The notes under the pieces: generated by a model
The model's input: the letters and a program-made list of their open reading frames with translations, nothing else
The model's database searches: none
What the model was told of the DNA's origin: nothing
Program-made: the position numbers and the translations under genes
Shown here: positions 53,418 through 62,941 of the stretch, piece after piece
Layout of the letters: each line of letters begins with the position of its first letter
How positions within the stretch are numbered: position 1 is the stretch's first letter
Assembly: GCA_900467185.1 (NCBI GenBank)
Contig: UBPA01000005.1
Span: 124,001 to 188,000 of the forward strand
Reading direction: 5' to 3'
DNA from: Hyphomicrobiales bacterium
Lineage (GTDB): Bacteria; Pseudomonadota; Alphaproteobacteria; Rhizobiales; Rhizobiaceae
DNA: 64,000 nt

Positions 53418-54212
53418 ATGCCGACGATGCAAGGACTGAAGACGAACATCGGGGCCGCACTCGCGGTTCTCCTCCTGGCGCTCGCGTCGCTGGCAAGCCC
53501 CGCGCTGGCGGCGGAAAAGGTGACGGTGTTTGCCGCCGCAAGCCTCAAGAATGCGCTGGATGCCGTGAACGACGCCTGGCAGCAGCAGAGCGGCCATGCC
53601 GTCACCGCCTCCTATGCCGCAAGCTCGGCGCTGGCCAAGCAGATCGAGGCGGGCGCGCCGGCCGATATTTTCATCTCCGCCGATCTCGCCTGGATGGATT
53701 ACGTCGCGGGCAAGACGCTGATCCGGGAGGACAGCCGCTCGACGCTCCTCGGCAACCGTCTTGTCCTCGTTGCACCGGCAGCCGATGCCAGACCGGTCGA
53801 GATCGGCGAGGGGTTCGACCTGAAAGCGCGGCTCGCCGGCGGCAAGCTCGCCATGGGTGCGGTGGACTCCGTGCCGGCCGGCAAGTACGGCAAGGCGGCG
53901 CTCGAGAAGCTCGGCGTCTGGTCGTCGGTCGAACAGGATGTCGCGGGTGCCGAGAACGTCCGCGCCGCCCTCCTTCTCGTCTCCAAGGGCGAGGCGCCGC
54001 TCGGCATCGTCTACGAAACCGATGCCGCAGCCGACCCCTCGGTCAAGATCGTCGGCACCTTCCCGGAGAGCTCTCACCCGCCCATCGTCTATCCGATCGC
54101 GATCCTGTCGGAGAGCACCCATCCCGAAGCCGCCGCCTATCTTGATTTCGTCCGCTCGCCGGCCGCAAAACCGCTCTTCGAGGCACAGGGCTTTACCGTT
54201 CTCGCCAAATAG
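53418..54212 (+). CDS. modA: Molybdate-binding periplasmic protein
   Basis: A 264-residue substrate-binding protein of the high-affinity molybdate importer. A signal peptide (cleavage probably after ASPALA) precedes EKVTVFAAASLKNALD, whose AASL loop contacts the oxyanion; ASYAASSALAKQIEAGAPADIFISAD contains the second Ser contact, and VDSVPAGKYGKAALEKLG is typical of ModA. The ATG at 53418 follows GGAGGGG. It starts the modABC operon, controlled by a Mo-box-like site. Molybdate is needed for nitrate reductase, xanthine dehydrogenase and nitrogenase-type enzymes. Confidence 0.96.
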   Translation: MPTMQGLKTNIGAALAVLLLALASLASPALAAEKVTVFAAASLKNALDAVNDAWQQQSGHAVTASYAASSALAKQIEAGAPADIFISADLAWMDYVAGKTLIREDSRSTLLGNRLVLVAPAADARPVEIGEGFDLKARLAGGKLAMGAVDSVPAGKYGKAALEKLGVWSSVEQDVAGAENVRAALLLVSKGEAPLGIVYETDAAADPSVKIVGTFPESSHPPIVYPIAILSESTHPEAAAYLDFVRSPAAKPLFEAQGFTVLAK

Positions 54213-54262
54213 GGGAAGGCTTGCCTCCGGCCTCGAAACCGGACCCCGGCGGCGTGAAGGAC

Positions 54263-54973
54263 ATGGCGACTTTGGACTGGCTTGCTCTCAGCGATGCGGA
54301 ATGGACGGCGATCCGGCTGAGCCTCAAGGTTTCGGCCGTCGCTATGCTGGCGAGCCTGCCTCTGGCGCTTCTGGCGGCCATGGCGTTGGCACGCGGACGG
54401 TTCTGGGGGCGCTCGCTTCTGAACGGGCTCGTCCACCTGCCGCTGATCCTGCCGCCGGTCGTTACCGGTTTCCTGCTGCTGATCCTGTTCGGCCGGCGCG
54501 GGCCGGTCGGTGCGTTTCTCGAAACCTATACAGGCCTCGTCTTCTCCTTCCGCTGGACCGGGGCGGCGCTCGCCTGCGCCGTCATGGGCTTTCCCCTGAT
54601 GGTGCGCAGCATCCGCCTGTCGATCGAGGCCGTGGACGGGCGACTGGAACAGGCCGCCGCCACGCTCGGCGCCGCGCCGGCCTGGGTCTTTGCCACCATC
54701 ACCCTGCCGCTGATTCTGCCCGGCATCATCGCCGGCATGATCCTCTCCTTCGCCAAGGCCATGGGCGAGTTCGGCGCCACCATCACCTTCGTCTCCAACA
54801 TTCCAGGCGAAACGCAGACATTGTCGGCCGCCATCTATACCTTCACGCAGGTGCCGGGCGGCGATAGCGGTGCGCTCCGCCTCACGCTCGTCTCCGTGGT
54901 CCTCTCCATGGCGGCACTTCTGCTGTCGGAATGGCTGGCGACGGCCGCCGCGCGCCGGGTCTCCGGCACATGA
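54263..54973 (+). CDS. modB: Molybdate ABC transporter permease
   Basis: A 236-residue inner-membrane permease with about five to six helices. The EAA-type coupling loop EQAAATLGAAPAWVFATITLPLILPGIIAGMIL and the N-terminal AIRLSLKVSAVAMLASLPLALLAA are typical of ModB; GEFGATITFVSNIPGETQTLSAAIY is the family signature. The ATG at 54263 is 50 bp after modA; its ribosome-binding sequence AAGG is closer than usual, and other in-frame starts upstream (GTG 54254, TTG 54221) are possible. It overlaps modC by four bases. Confidence 0.94.
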   Translation: MATLDWLALSDAEWTAIRLSLKVSAVAMLASLPLALLAAMALARGRFWGRSLLNGLVHLPLILPPVVTGFLLLILFGRRGPVGAFLETYTGLVFSFRWTGAALACAVMGFPLMVRSIRLSIEAVDGRLEQAAATLGAAPAWVFATITLPLILPGIIAGMILSFAKAMGEFGATITFVSNIPGETQTLSAAIYTFTQVPGGDSGALRLTLVSVVLSMAALLLSEWLATAAARRVSGT

Positions 54974-56043
54974 CGCTCGATGTCTCCGTGCGCCACCGCC
55001 TCGACGCCTTCTCGCTCGATATCGCTTTCTCGACGGATGGCGGCATCACCGCTCTGTTCGGCCGCTCGGGCTCCGGCAAGACCTCGCTCATTCGTGTTCT
55101 GGCCGGCCTGATCCGCCCCGACGAAGGCCATGTGCGGCTCAATGGCGAGACGATTCTCGACACGGCAAGCAAAGCCATCACGCCGCCGCACCGCCGGCGC
55201 TTCGGGACGGTCTTTCAAGAAGGCCGCCTGTTTCCGCATCTGAGCGTGCGGCAGAACCTCCTCTACGGCCGCTGGTTTTCCAGGGACCCCGCCGAGACCG
55301 GCGAGATCGAACGTGTCGTCGGGCTTCTTGGCATCGCGCCCCTGCTCGCCCGCCCGACGGCCCATCTCTCCGGCGGCGAGAAACAGCGCGTGGCGATCGG
55401 CCGGGCGCTTCTGGCACGCCCGCGCCTTCTCCTGATGGACGAACCGCTCGCCGCTCTCGACAACGCGCGCAAGGCCGAGATCCTGCCCTATCTCGAGCGC
55501 CTGCGCGACGAAACGGCCATTCCCATCCTCTATGTCAGCCATTCCGTCACGGAGGTCACCCAACTCGCGGACCGCGTGCTGATGATCGAAAACGGCCGGC
55601 TGACGGCCAGCGGCACCGCGTCGGACATGCTCAGCCTGCCCGGATCGAGCGCGGCGATCAGCCGGCGCGAGGCGGGAACCGTGATCGAGGCGACGGTCCT
55701 GCCACACCAGCCCGATCCCCGCATCGTCAAGGTTGCAGCCGGCGGCCTGACGCTGTTTCTAGCCGGCACCGCGCGGCAGCCCGGACAGCGTCTGCGCCTG
55801 CGCATCGCCGCCCGCGACATCCTGCTCGCCACGCGCCGGCCCGAAGGCCTGAGCGCGCTGAATATCATCGAAGGGGTCATCACCGGCATGGCGCCGTCCG
55901 GTCAGGATCAGATCGACGTGACGCTCGATTGTGCGGGCACACGGCTGACGGCGCGCATCACCACCGTCTCCGCCGATATGCTGGCGCTGACGTCCGGAAT
56001 GCCGGTCCACGCCGTCATCAAGACGGTGGCGCTGGATCCTTGA
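54970..56043 (+). CDS. modC: Molybdate ABC transporter ATP-binding protein
   Basis: A 357-residue ATPase. The nucleotide domain has Walker A GRSGSGKTS, signature HLSGGEKQRVAIGRALLA and Walker B LLLMDEPLAALD. The C-terminal part from about 295 is a Mop/TOBE molybdate-binding domain (LSALNIIEGVITGMAPSGQDQIDVTLDC), which can sense intracellular oxyanion and lower transport when replete. Its ATG overlaps the modB stop codon (ATGA). It is convergent with the ModE-like regulator. Confidence 0.96.
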   Translation: MTLDVSVRHRLDAFSLDIAFSTDGGITALFGRSGSGKTSLIRVLAGLIRPDEGHVRLNGETILDTASKAITPPHRRRFGTVFQEGRLFPHLSVRQNLLYGRWFSRDPAETGEIERVVGLLGIAPLLARPTAHLSGGEKQRVAIGRALLARPRLLLMDEPLAALDNARKAEILPYLERLRDETAIPILYVSHSVTEVTQLADRVLMIENGRLTASGTASDMLSLPGSSAAISRREAGTVIEATVLPHQPDPRIVKVAAGGLTLFLAGTARQPGQRLRLRIAARDILLATRRPEGLSALNIIEGVITGMAPSGQDQIDVTLDCAGTRLTARITTVSADMLALTSGMPVHAVIKTVALDP

Positions 56044-56090
56044 AGGCCTTCGCCCGAAAGTGTCGAGCGGTTTCGGGAAAGCGACAGGCT

Positions 56091-56456
56091 TCACGGCGAG
56101 GCGCGACGCGCCTCCAGCCAGGCGATATCGTCGGACATAGCTGCCAGCGCTTTGTCCTCCATGGCCCGGAACCGGGCGATCAGCGCTTCGCCGAAGGGCG
56201 TCACCGCCGCGCCGCCGCCCTGTTTTCCGCCGCGCTGCGAGATGACCGAATCTTCCTCGAACATCGCGTTCAAGGCACTGACCAGCAGCCAGGCGCGGCG
56301 ATAGCTCATATCCATGGCACGACCCGCGGCCGAAATGGACCCCGTCTCGCGAATATGTTCGAGCAGCGCGATCTTGCCACGCCCGAGGCGCACCGGCCCT
56401 GAAGGGCCGGGCAGATCGAGCCGGATGACCGGCCGTGGCGGCGATGTCTGGACCAT
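56091..56456 (-). CDS. ModE-like winged-helix regulator without Mop domain
   Basis: A 121-residue protein equal to the N-terminal DNA-binding half of ModE. GRGKIALLEHIRETGSISAAGRAMDMSYRRAWLLVSALNAMF is the winged helix with the characteristic SISAAGRAMDMSYRRAW recognition region, and GGKQGGGAAVTPFGEALIARF is the wing and following helix. The molybdate-binding Di-Mop domain of full-length ModE is absent. Its position beside modABC and the Mo-box-like site before modA suggest that it controls the operon, but how it would sense molybdate is unclear. Confidence 0.9.
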   Translation of the reverse strand: MVQTSPPRPVIRLDLPGPSGPVRLGRGKIALLEHIRETGSISAAGRAMDMSYRRAWLLVSALNAMFEEDSVISQRGGKQGGGAAVTPFGEALIARFRAMEDKALAAMSDDIAWLEARRASP

Positions 56457-56540
56457 GGCGTCATCCGGATGGGCAATCGGCCCGCATGGGAGCGTGAAGC
56501 GACCGCGCCTGTCAACCCCGCCATCGCGCGCGAAAAAGCC

Positions 56541-57425
56541 TCAGCCCATCCGCTCGGAGGCGTAGGAGCCCGGGCTTGCCGGAAAGACGATGGTGCGGTT
56601 GCCGTTCATGAAGACGCGGTGGTGGATATGGGCATGCACGGCGCGGGCGAGAACCTGGCTTTCCACGTCGCGGCCGATGGAGACATAATCGTCGGGCGAC
56701 TGCGCATGGGTGATGCGGGCGATGTCCTGCTCGATGATCGGGCCCTCGTCGAGATCCTCGGTGACGTAGTGCGCCGTCGCGCCGATGAGCTTCACGCCGC
56801 GCTCATAGGCCTGCTTGTAGGGGTTTGCACCCTTGAAGCTCGGCAGGAAGGAGTGGTGGATGTTGATGATGCGGCCCGACATCTTCTTGCAGACGGCATC
56901 CGAGAGCACCTGCATGTAGCGGGCCAGCACGATCAGCTCGGCACTCGACTGTTCGACGATCTCCATCAGCCGCGCCTCGGCCTCGATCTTGTTCTCCTTC
57001 GTCACTTTGATGTGATGGAAGGGAATGTCGTGATTGACGATCACCTTCTGGTACTCGAAGTGGTTGGACACCACGCCGACGATCTCAACCGGCAGCGCGC
57101 CGATCTTCCAGCGATAGAGAAGATCGTTCAGACAATGTCCGAAACGCGACACCATCAGCAGCACCTTCATGCGCTTGGCGCTGTCGTGGATCTGCCACGT
57201 CATGGCGAAGGTTTCGGCAACCGGCACGAACCCCGCCTGGATGTCCGCCTCGGCGACGCCTTCCTCGGAGATGAAGCTGACCCGCATGAAAAACAGGCCG
57301 GTCTGGAGATCGTCGAACTGCGAACTGTCAACGATATTGCAGCCTTGCGTGGTCAGATAACCGGAGATGGCAGCCACGATGCCGCGGGTGGATTTGCAGC
57401 TGACGGTCAGCACATAGCTCTTCAT
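56541..57425 (-). CDS. purU: Formyltetrahydrofolate deformylase
   Basis: A 294-residue enzyme that hydrolyses 10-formyl-THF to formate and THF, balancing the one-carbon pool. An N-terminal ACT-type regulatory domain (about 1-85; SYVLTVSCKSTRGIVAAISGYLTTQGCNIVD) precedes a formyltransferase domain with INIHHSFLPSFKGANPY and HYVTEDLDEGPIIEQD, containing the catalytic Asn-His-Asp triad. The ATG at 57425 begins right before the ACT domain. It is a single gene, divergent from the polysaccharide cluster. Confidence 0.96.
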   Translation of the reverse strand: MKSYVLTVSCKSTRGIVAAISGYLTTQGCNIVDSSQFDDLQTGLFFMRVSFISEEGVAEADIQAGFVPVAETFAMTWQIHDSAKRMKVLLMVSRFGHCLNDLLYRWKIGALPVEIVGVVSNHFEYQKVIVNHDIPFHHIKVTKENKIEAEARLMEIVEQSSAELIVLARYMQVLSDAVCKKMSGRIINIHHSFLPSFKGANPYKQAYERGVKLIGATAHYVTEDLDEGPIIEQDIARITHAQSPDDYVSIGRDVESQVLARAVHAHIHHRVFMNGNRTIVFPASPGSYASERMG

Positions 57426-57782
57426 GGATTTGTCTCTCGCCTTCGCAGATCGCCGCGGACGCAATCGTCCGGCAGGCTGCAAGCTAGCGTGCTTGCGAAC
57501 CTCCCGTCCATCCGCTTCGCGACATCCGCTAGCAGGAACCGGCCATCCCGTCACGCCGGCGCGACCGCCATGACGTTTCCGGCCGGCCGGCGGCCCGCAT
57601 GTCGTCGGCCCGGTTGCCGGCGTGCGCCGCTGTTAACGCCGCGGTTACCCTGCCGAACACATGCCCCGATCTCTGCAGCATCCATTAGTCTTTGCCCTCT
57701 ACATCTGCCCCTCGAACGACCATCTGCGTCCACACGCGGCGCTGCGTCCTGTTCGGCGACGGCAATGACCCGGGAAGACCCA
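57426..57782. other. Non-coding region upstream of the polysaccharide cluster
   Basis: This 357-bp gap separates divergent purU and flippase genes and should hold both promoters. Visible structures are GC-rich palindromic stretches around 57582-57612 and a pair of GTTAAC/GTTACC direct repeats at 57632-57649. No small gene or RNA was recognised. Confidence 0.5.
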
Positions 57783-59357
57783 ATGTCCACGGAAAAGCCC
57801 AAACGGCAATTATCGGTGAACTTCGCCATCAATGTCGCGGGAGCGATCGCGCCGATCGTCATCGCGCTCGTGACGGTGCCGATCCTCGTGCGCCATATCG
57901 GCGACGCCCGCTACGGCGTCATGTCGATCGTCTGGGTCCTGCTCGGCTATCTCGGCTTCCTCGATCTCGGCCTGTCGCGCGCCTCGACCAATGCCCTGTC
58001 GCGCCTGCCGCTTTCGGCAAAGCAGGAGCGCTCCGAGATCGTCGCGACATCCTTTATTCTGAACATCGCGCTGGCAAGCTTTGGCGCCGTCTTGCTCTAC
58101 TTCGCCGGCAACTTCCTGCTGCTCACCGTCTTCACCGTACCGCCGGAGCTCGAGGCGGAAATCGCGACCGCCCTGCCCTTCATCGCCTGTCTTTTGCCGC
58201 TCGCGCTCATTTCCGGTTTTTCCATCGGCATCCTGGAATCGCGCGAGCGCTTCCTGCTCGCCAATGCGCTGCAGATCGGCGGCATGATCGTCGGACAGAT
58301 CGTGCCTGTCCTCTGCGCCATCTTCATCTCGCCCGATCTCTCGGTCATCATTCCCGCCGCCGCCCTCTCGCGCGCGGCCTCCGTCATCGTGGCGACGCTG
58401 ATCGCGCTCTACACCGAGCAGGGCTTCCGCTTCGACCGGTTCCGCTTTGCCAAGGTCCGCTCTCTCATGAACTATGGCGGCTGGATCACGCTGTCCTCGA
58501 TCATTCTGCCGGTCCTCAACACGCTCGACCAGATCGTCATCGGCAAGACACTCGGCGTCAGCGCCGTTACCTATTACTCCGTGCCGATGAATCTCGTGAT
58601 GCGCAGCCAGGTTTTCACCAGCTCGCTCGCCCGCACGCTGTTTCCCCGCCTGTCGAGCCTTCCGCGCGAGGAGGCCATCGCCATTTCCGAGCGCGCGATG
58701 ATGGTCAGCGGCATTCTTTATGCCGGGCTCTGCGCGGCCGGCATCTTCCTCATGCGGCCGTTCCTCGACCTCTGGATGGGCCCGTCCTTCACGGCGATCG
58801 CCGGCACCGTCGCGGTCGTTCTGCTCATGGGCAGCTGGCCGAACGCCTTGACCTTCGCGCCGTTCACCCTGTTGCAGGGACAAGGCCGTCCCGACATGAC
58901 GGCGAAGATTCATGTGGCGCAGATGGTACCCTATGTCCTGCTGCTGCTGGCTCTGACGCACCAGTTCGGCATTCTCGGCGCCGCCATCGCCTTTCTCTGC
59001 CGCGGCTATCTCGATTGCAGCCTGCTCATTCTCTTTTCCCAGATGCCCCGGCGCATCTTCCGCGCACTTTTCCCCTCTGCCGTTCTGGTCGTGGTGGCCG
59101 GTGTGCTTCAGTTTCCGCTGGCGGGCTCGCCCGTCATCCTGTTCGTGGCCGCCTGCATCAGCATGCTCATCGCCATCGCGCTCCTGCGGTTTCAGGAGCG
59201 CGCGATCTTCGATGAAACCCTGTCGGTCGCAACGGGCGCATGGAGCCGCCGGAGATCGCGAGAGGGGGCAGCACCCGTCACGAATCCATCGACCGTGGGG
59301 CGCACCTTTCCGCCCGCGGTCGCCGCACCGACGACGGTCGAGAACCAGGGAGCCTGA
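57783..59357 (+). CDS. Polysaccharide flippase (MATE/Wzx-like)
   Basis: A 524-residue integral membrane protein of the MOP superfamily with about 12-14 transmembrane helices. The N-terminus LSVNFAINVAGAIAPIVIALVTVPILVRHIGDARYGVMSIVW and the following LGFLDLGLSRASTNALSR are typical of oligosaccharide-lipid flippases. It would move undecaprenyl-linked repeat units across the inner membrane. A cytoplasmic tail of about 45 residues is extra. The ATG at 57783 has a GGGAAG site; an ATG 18 bp upstream is in frame. It is the first gene of a cluster with GT4, GH5, polymerase-like and Wzz-like genes. Confidence 0.9.
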   Translation: MSTEKPKRQLSVNFAINVAGAIAPIVIALVTVPILVRHIGDARYGVMSIVWVLLGYLGFLDLGLSRASTNALSRLPLSAKQERSEIVATSFILNIALASFGAVLLYFAGNFLLLTVFTVPPELEAEIATALPFIACLLPLALISGFSIGILESRERFLLANALQIGGMIVGQIVPVLCAIFISPDLSVIIPAAALSRAASVIVATLIALYTEQGFRFDRFRFAKVRSLMNYGGWITLSSIILPVLNTLDQIVIGKTLGVSAVTYYSVPMNLVMRSQVFTSSLARTLFPRLSSLPREEAIAISERAMMVSGILYAGLCAAGIFLMRPFLDLWMGPSFTAIAGTVAVVLLMGSWPNALTFAPFTLLQGQGRPDMTAKIHVAQMVPYVLLLLALTHQFGILGAAIAFLCRGYLDCSLLILFSQMPRRIFRALFPSAVLVVVAGVLQFPLAGSPVILFVAACISMLIAIALLRFQERAIFDETLSVATGAWSRRRSREGAAPVTNPSTVGRTFPPAVAAPTTVENQGA

Positions 59358-59386
59358 CAGTGGTGGGCCAGCAGGAGCGGACCGAA

Positions 59387-60574
59387 ATGCCGTTACAGAC
59401 GCGAAAGCCGCTGATCGTCCAGGTCGTGCGCCAGTTTCTGCCCAATCGCGGCGGATTGGAGGACGTGGTCGCCAATCTCTGCCGATCGCTCCCCGAGCGC
59501 GGCTTTCGCGTGCGCGTCGTCACCTGCGACAGCCTGTTCTCCGAGCCGGAACGGGGACACCTGCCGGCCGAAGAGGTGATCGACGGCATCGAGATCGTCC
59601 GCATCCCCTGGCGCGGCTCCACCCGCTATCCCGTCGCCCCCGCCGTCTTCCGGCATCTTCGCGACGCCGATCTCGTGCATGTCCACGCGATCGACTTCTT
59701 CTTCGATGCCCTGTCCTGGGGTCGCCTTCTCCATCGTCGCCCGATGGTCGCGACGACCCATGGCGGCTTCTTCCACACCAAGGCCTTTTCGGCCCTGAAG
59801 ACGACGTGGTTCAACAGCGTCACGCGTGTGTCGGCACAGGGATATGCCAGCATCATCGGGTGCAGCGAGGCGGATGTGCGCACCTTCCAGCCCATTGCCG
59901 GCGACCGCGTCCGCCTGATCGAGAACGGCGTCGATATCCGCAAATTCGAGGACGCCGCCAGCCAAACGCCGGCCCGCCGGCTCGTGACCATCGGTCGCTT
60001 CTCCTCCAACAAGCGCCTGCCTCTGCTGATCGCGCTGACCGCCGCCCTGAAGGCACGCCATCCCGACTGGAGCCTCGACATCATCGGCGTTCCCTCCGAT
60101 CTCACCGTGGACATGCTGCAGGCCGAGGCCCGCAAGCAGGGGGTGGAGACGGCCGTCACCGTCCACAAGGGCCTGACCAATCCGGAGATCCGCGATCGTC
60201 TCGCCGAGGCATCCCTGTTCGTTTCCGCCTCCGACTACGAAGGCTTCGGCCTCGTGGCCGTCGAGGCGATGAGCGCAGGGCTTCTTCCGGTGCTCAACGC
60301 CAACGCGGCCTTTGCCGATCTCGCGGGCCGCCACCCGGAACTGTCCCTCTGCGATGCCTCCGACATCGCCGCAACGGCCGATCGGGTGGATGCCGCCTAT
60401 GCGCGTCTCGAGACGCAAGGGCCGGCACTCCGGGCCGACCTGATATCCGCAGCCCAGGCCTATGGCTGGAGTGCCGTGGCAGACCGCTACTGCGACGTCT
60501 ACCGCTCGGTGCTCGGCCTTGCCTCCGTGTCGCGTCCCGCTATGTCGTTCGACACGACTGCCCCTGCCCGATGA
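59387..60574 (+). CDS. Glycosyltransferase family 4
   Basis: A 395-residue GT-B retaining glycosyltransferase. The N-terminal donor-side glycines appear in FLPNRGGLEDVVANLCRSLPERG; the C-terminal half has LVTIGRFSSNKRLPLLI, and the EGFGLVAVEAMSAG segment has the E-x7-E nucleotide-sugar motif. It would add a sugar to a lipid-linked repeat unit for export by the neighbouring flippase. The ATG at 59387 has an AGGAG site; a GTG at 59360 with GGGAG is an equally plausible start. Its stop overlaps a potential ATG of the next gene, so the genes are co-transcribed. Confidence 0.9.
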   Translation: MPLQTRKPLIVQVVRQFLPNRGGLEDVVANLCRSLPERGFRVRVVTCDSLFSEPERGHLPAEEVIDGIEIVRIPWRGSTRYPVAPAVFRHLRDADLVHVHAIDFFFDALSWGRLLHRRPMVATTHGGFFHTKAFSALKTTWFNSVTRVSAQGYASIIGCSEADVRTFQPIAGDRVRLIENGVDIRKFEDAASQTPARRLVTIGRFSSNKRLPLLIALTAALKARHPDWSLDIIGVPSDLTVDMLQAEARKQGVETAVTVHKGLTNPEIRDRLAEASLFVSASDYEGFGLVAVEAMSAGLLPVLNANAAFADLAGRHPELSLCDASDIAATADRVDAAYARLETQGPALRADLISAAQAYGWSAVADRYCDVYRSVLGLASVSRPAMSFDTTAPAR

Positions 60575-60585
60575 GGACCGACACC

Positions 60586-61653
60586 ATGCAACCGACACGT
60601 TCTCTTGCCGGACGCGCTGCCCGTCTCGTCGCGCTTGCGGCTTGCCTGTCCACCGGCGTCCAGCCGGCGCTCGCTGGCTGCTTCAACGGCGTCAATCTTG
60701 CCGGTGCGGAGTTCGGCACCATGCCCGGCGTCTTCGGCAAGGAATATACCTACCCCTCGAAGGAAACCATCGACTACTTTGCCGGCAAGGGCTTCAACAC
60801 CATCCGCCTCCCCTTTCGCTGGGAGCGCATCCAGCGCCAGCTGAACGGCCCGCTCGACCGGGAGGAGCTCGCCCGCCTGAAGGAGAGCGTGGCGGCCATG
60901 CGCGCGCACGGCCAGACCGTCATTCTCGACCTCCACAATTTCGCCCGCTACAACGAGAAGATCGTCGGCACGAAGGATGTGCCGGATGCAGCCCTTGCCG
61001 ATGTCTGGGCGCGTTTGGCCAAGGTTTTCGCCAACCAGAAGGGCGTCGTCTTCGGGCTGATGAACGAGCCGTTCGACATGGCCCCCACCGCCTGGCTGCC
61101 GCCGGCCAATGCCGCGATCGCTGCCATCCGCAAGACGGGTGCCAAGAACCTCGTGCTGGTGCCCGGCGTCTCCTGGACGGGCGCGCACAGCTGGCAGGCC
61201 GACATCGAGGGCTCCTCCAATGCCTCGACCATGATCCACGTCAAGGATGCCGCCAACAACCTGGCCTTCGAGGTGCACCAGTATCTCGACAGCGATTTCT
61301 CCGGCACGAACGACGATTGCCCGCGTGGCGACGATGCGGCCGCCGCGCTTCGCGCCATGACCGACTGGTTCCGGGCCAACAAGACACGCGGCTTTCTCGG
61401 CGAGTTCGGCGGATCGGCGACATCGGACTGCATGATCGGGCTCGCCCGCATGGTCGATGTGATGGCAGAGGCAAACGATGTCTGGATCGGCTGGACCTAC
61501 TGGGCGGCCGGCGACTGGTGGTCGCCGGACGAACCCCTCAACGTCCAGCCGACCGAGACCGGCGACAGGCTGCAGCTGAAAGCCCTGACGACGCGCAAGC
61601 TGGCCCGCGAGGACGATGCCTGCCCGGCCTTGGACGCGGTCAGGCCACGCTGA
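60586..61653 (+). CDS. Secreted glycoside hydrolase family 5 (endoglucanase-like)
   Basis: A 355-residue exported GH5 enzyme. A signal peptide ends at about residue 30 (GVQPALA|GCFNG). The conserved NTIRLPFRWER, LDLHNF, the acid/base Glu161 in GLMNEPFD and the nucleophile Glu273 in GFLGEFGG identify the family; WIGWTYWAAGDWW near the end lines the active site. It probably cleaves the cluster's own beta-glucan-like polymer or a plant wall polymer. The ATG at 60586 has a GAGGA site; an ATG at 60571 overlaps the previous stop codon. Its last 14 bp overlap the convergent polymerase gene. Confidence 0.93.
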   Translation: MQPTRSLAGRAARLVALAACLSTGVQPALAGCFNGVNLAGAEFGTMPGVFGKEYTYPSKETIDYFAGKGFNTIRLPFRWERIQRQLNGPLDREELARLKESVAAMRAHGQTVILDLHNFARYNEKIVGTKDVPDAALADVWARLAKVFANQKGVVFGLMNEPFDMAPTAWLPPANAAIAAIRKTGAKNLVLVPGVSWTGAHSWQADIEGSSNASTMIHVKDAANNLAFEVHQYLDSDFSGTNDDCPRGDDAAAALRAMTDWFRANKTRGFLGEFGGSATSDCMIGLARMVDVMAEANDVWIGWTYWAAGDWWSPDEPLNVQPTETGDRLQLKALTTRKLAREDDACPALDAVRPR

Positions 61654-62941
61654 GGTTCCGGCCGGCGGCCGCTGCGGGGCTCGGGTCACGCGGCTTGCGA
61701 CCGAGCGCCGCGTCGTCGAGCACCGAGATGGTGCCGAACAGGAACCATAGCAGTCCCGCGGTCTTGATGGAGTAGCCGCTGTCGCTGATGATCATCAGCA
61801 GCAGCAGGTAGACGACGACCATGCCGTGAAAGGTCCGGGCCTTGACGCTCCTGAGCGGCGCGAAGACGAGCAGGCCCCACAGCCCCATGAAGCCGAACAG
61901 GCCGAACTTCGTCAGCGTATAGGCAAGCCCCGAATCCGCCGTGAACTGCGTCGTCGTCTGGGCCCCGAACACCACGCGCAGGTCGAGCGAGGTGAGAAGG
62001 TGCGCCGTCACCTGAAACCGCCCGCCGATATCGTTCGGCCCGCCCTGCGTTCCCGACTGGATGCCGTAATAGGCGAGCACCGACAACATGATGAACGGCA
62101 GCACGTACCACGCAAGGCGCGGCATGAAGCGGTAGACCGGCAGAAGCAGCGTCATCAGGATACAGGTGTAGAGCCCGAACCGCGCATCGCCGAGCGCGAT
62201 GACCGTAAGGGCGAGAAAGAGCGTCACGAAGCGCAGGCGCATCGTCGGCCGGAAGAGGCACCAGCCATAGACGATCGCTCCGAAATTGCCGACGGAAACC
62301 GGCTCCAGAAACACCGAGGACACGCGGTGCATGCCGAGAAACGGCAGGATGGTGCGTGCGCTGGGCCGCATACCGCTGATGAAAAGGCCGGTCGTCTGCC
62401 CGTAGAGCTGATCGACGGTGACGCTGCCGCGGGCGAGATAATAGCCGATGACGTTGAAGAAGGAGATGTAGACGTCGAGCGCCATGTATTCGAACAGGCC
62501 GACGGCCACCACGATAGCCGACGAGATGAAGACCAGCCGGTCGGCGAGCTTCAGGTCCTGCAGCGTCCGACCGGCGAAATAAAAGCCGATGGGGATGAGG
62601 ATGTCGCGCACGGCCTTGAGGTCCGGCGCGCCACGCATGGTGAAGAGGAAGATCATGTAGGAGATGTAGACGGCCAGCAGCATGTAGGGTGCCGTCCGCC
62701 GCCCGAGTGCCACGATGAAGACGCAGCCGACCAGCACCATTTCCGACATCATCACATGCCCGTCGGACACGCGCATGACCCGCGTGTTGACGAGGCAGAG
62801 AAGCGCGTTGAAGACGAGGCCGCCGATGACGCTGAAGGCCGCAAGCCGCGTGTAGAGCCCCCGCCAGGCGTCGTCATTCTTGGCCGCGAGACCGCCGACC
62901 GGCAGGGCATATCGCGCGGATACGTCCTGAAGAACGCTCAT
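61640..62941 (-). CDS. Wzy-like polysaccharide polymerase / O-antigen ligase family
   Basis: A 433-residue multispanning membrane protein with about 10-12 hydrophobic helices and a large periplasmic loop (about 170-240; FNVIGYYLARGSVTVDQLYGQTTGLFISGMRPSARTILPFLGMHR). This topology is typical of Wzy/ExoQ-type polymerases and O-antigen ligases, which have little sequence similarity. It follows the Wzz-like gene with a 1-bp overlap (TGATG), supporting a role in polymerising the repeat unit. Its C-terminus overlaps the GH5 gene. Ligase versus polymerase cannot be decided. Confidence 0.78.
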   Translation of the reverse strand: MSVLQDVSARYALPVGGLAAKNDDAWRGLYTRLAAFSVIGGLVFNALLCLVNTRVMRVSDGHVMMSEMVLVGCVFIVALGRRTAPYMLLAVYISYMIFLFTMRGAPDLKAVRDILIPIGFYFAGRTLQDLKLADRLVFISSAIVVAVGLFEYMALDVYISFFNVIGYYLARGSVTVDQLYGQTTGLFISGMRPSARTILPFLGMHRVSSVFLEPVSVGNFGAIVYGWCLFRPTMRLRFVTLFLALTVIALGDARFGLYTCILMTLLLPVYRFMPRLAWYVLPFIMLSVLAYYGIQSGTQGGPNDIGGRFQVTAHLLTSLDLRVVFGAQTTTQFTADSGLAYTLTKFGLFGFMGLWGLLVFAPLRSVKARTFHGMVVVYLLLLMIISDSGYSIKTAGLLWFLFGTISVLDDAALGRKPRDPSPAAAAGRNLSVA

